Source: Paenibacillus antri
GTDB taxonomy: Bacteria > Bacillota > Bacilli > Paenibacillales > YIM-B00363
Direction of reading: 5' to 3'
DNA: 37,099 nt
NCBI RefSeq assembly: GCF_005765165.1
Contig: NZ_VCIW01000035.1
Coordinates: forward strand, 1 to 37,099
A program made the position numbers and the translations under genes. Shown here in pieces: positions 36,383-37,099 of this stretch (position 1 is the stretch's first letter; each line of letters begins with the position of its first letter). Below the pieces are notes generated by a model. The model made no database searches. It was not told where the DNA came from and saw only the letters and a program-made list of their open reading frames with translations.

Positions 36383-37099
36383 TATGTTCTGTACGGTGGC
36401 CGTCATCAACGCTTGCTCGTTTATGTTCGCAAGCCCACGGAAACGGCAATAGCGAAGTCCGTGGAGCTCTTTGGCATCCGCGAAACTTCGCTCAATCGTT
36501 TGGTATCTCAATCGGTACAAGTACTTTCCGGAAGGACTCAATCGATTCTTCCGGATCCATTCCTTGCTGTCTTCCCAAACATGTCGGGTAATTACTTTCT
36601 GGTGGTTCCGCGAGCGAGTACATTGCTCGAGGACTGGGCAGTTACTGCAAATCCGTTTGTCGGATTTGTACAATCTGTAGCCCGTACGGTCTGTGGTTGA
36701 GTACGCCAACTCATGTTTTTCGGGGCATATGTAGGCATTCTTCTCCGGGTCGTATTTAAAACGCCACTTTGCAAACAAACCTTTAGCCGGCGTGTACGCA
36801 CGGTAACCAATGACCGCGTAGAGGTTACGGTCATGAAGTTCTTTGCAGATTGGTGCTGTTAAGTAACCGGCGTCCAGTGCGACGGCCTCAAGTTTATGAA
36901 ATCCAAAGCGTTGGATTTGGCGTTCTAAGCGAGCGACATAAGGGACCGAGTCGTGAACGTTGCCAGGGGTAACATGCACATCCGTAACAATATTGAACTT
37001 GTGGTCTACGGTGCGATGATCGAGGTAAAAGAAGCCCTCCGGCTTCCCGTCGCGAACCATGTATCCACTGTCCGGGTCGGTAGTACTGACCTTTATCGT
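36344..37099 (-). CDS. IS1182-family DDE transposase, C-terminal part (right copy)
   Basis: Identical to the left copy base for base, with the frame open to the window edge, so its start lies beyond 37099. It keeps the [15 protein letters not shown] and TIERSF acidic motifs. The lack of any difference between the copies points to recent spread within the genome. Confidence 0.93.
   Translation of the reverse strand, partial: TIKVSTTDPDSGYMVRDGKPEGFFYLDHRTVDHKFNIVTDVHVTPGNVHDSVPYVARLERQIQRFGFHKLEAVALDAGYLTAPICKELHDRNLYAVIGYRAYTPAKGLFAKWRFKYDPEKNAYICPEKHELAYSTTDRTGYRLYKSDKRICSNCPVLEQCTRSRNHQKVITRHVWEDSKEWIRKNRLSPSGKYLYRLRYQTIERSFADAKELHGLRYCRFRGLANINEQALMTATVQNIKKIALYLAKKAG

Larger units (their letters stand above)
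36260..37099 (-). mobile_element. IS1182-family insertion sequence, transposase 3' part (right copy, cut by window edge)
   Basis: Exact inverted copy of 1-840. The element's end lies at 36260 or 36261 (the T is shared with the hairpin). It carries the same two hairpins, of which 36270-36307 reads as a terminator for transcripts coming from the left. Confidence 0.9.

Noticed and set aside
1-37099. Linear replicon with terminal inverted repeats
   Set aside because: The repeats are part of a transposase gene cut at its 5' side, there is no replication or terminal-protein gene, and the content looks chromosomal.
1-37099. Composite resistance transposon carrying the Mph gene
   Set aside because: The cargo is housekeeping-like with uniform GC-rich codon use, and target duplications cannot be seen. 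The IS pair alone is not enough.

Overview
The window looks like chromosomal accessory DNA from a GC-rich Gram-positive of the Paenibacillaceae (Paenibacillus/Cohnella type; this placement is inference). The signs are strong GGAGG ribosome sites with GTG/TTG starts, sigma-A promoters, tandem T-box leaders, and YtrA, PadR, DeoR and WYL regulators. No tRNA, rRNA, CRISPR array, prophage or replication gene was seen.

Both ends lie inside the same IS1182-family insertion sequence in opposite orientation: bases 1-840 are the exact reverse complement of 36260-37099. In both copies the transposase 3' end of the IS abuts the hairpin of an intrinsic terminator in the flanking DNA.

Layout. (1) 881-5747: a six-gene Ytr-like operon (GntR/YtrA repressor, ABC ATPase, permease, membrane-anchored DUF4097 protein, BcrA-type ATPase, permease) behind a promoter with a repeated operator. 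(2) 5769-9586: a GyrI-like ligand-binding protein, a macrolide 2'-phosphotransferase behind a structured leader with a short peptide containing Arg-Leu-Arg and a terminator just before the gene, a DUF1801 protein, an autoregulated PadR-DUF4180 pair and a Nudix hydrolase. (3) 9638-19543: carbohydrate genes: a GntR/LacI-type AraR-like regulator, a divergent pair (secreted GxGYxYP protein, glutaminase-family DUF4965 protein), an ABC-F ATPase, and an AraC regulator followed by a GH172 (DUF2961) enzyme. (4) 19630-22242: DeoR regulator overlapping an HNH protein, which overlaps tail-to-tail with a YitT-like membrane protein; then a PPOX-fold protein. (5) 22277-24573: two tandem threonine T-boxes driving a shortened threonyl-tRNA synthetase that lacks the TGS domain and the editing residues. 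(6) 24576-30301: DJ-1/PfpI, a secreted unknown, a lipoprotein, DUF2071, a WYL regulator divergent from a DinB-fold gene, GNAT, and two small membrane proteins. (7) 30311-33990: a cell-surface operon of two cupredoxin proteins, an ECF-type sigma factor and its anti-sigma factor. (8) 34083-36252: a second DinB-fold protein, a chemoreceptor and a 62-residue orphan.

Regions 1 and 2 together suggest antibiotic sensing and resistance (cell-envelope ABC systems, macrolide inactivation). The most distinctive items are the macrolide leader, the stripped-down T-box ThrRS and the IS insertion at terminators.
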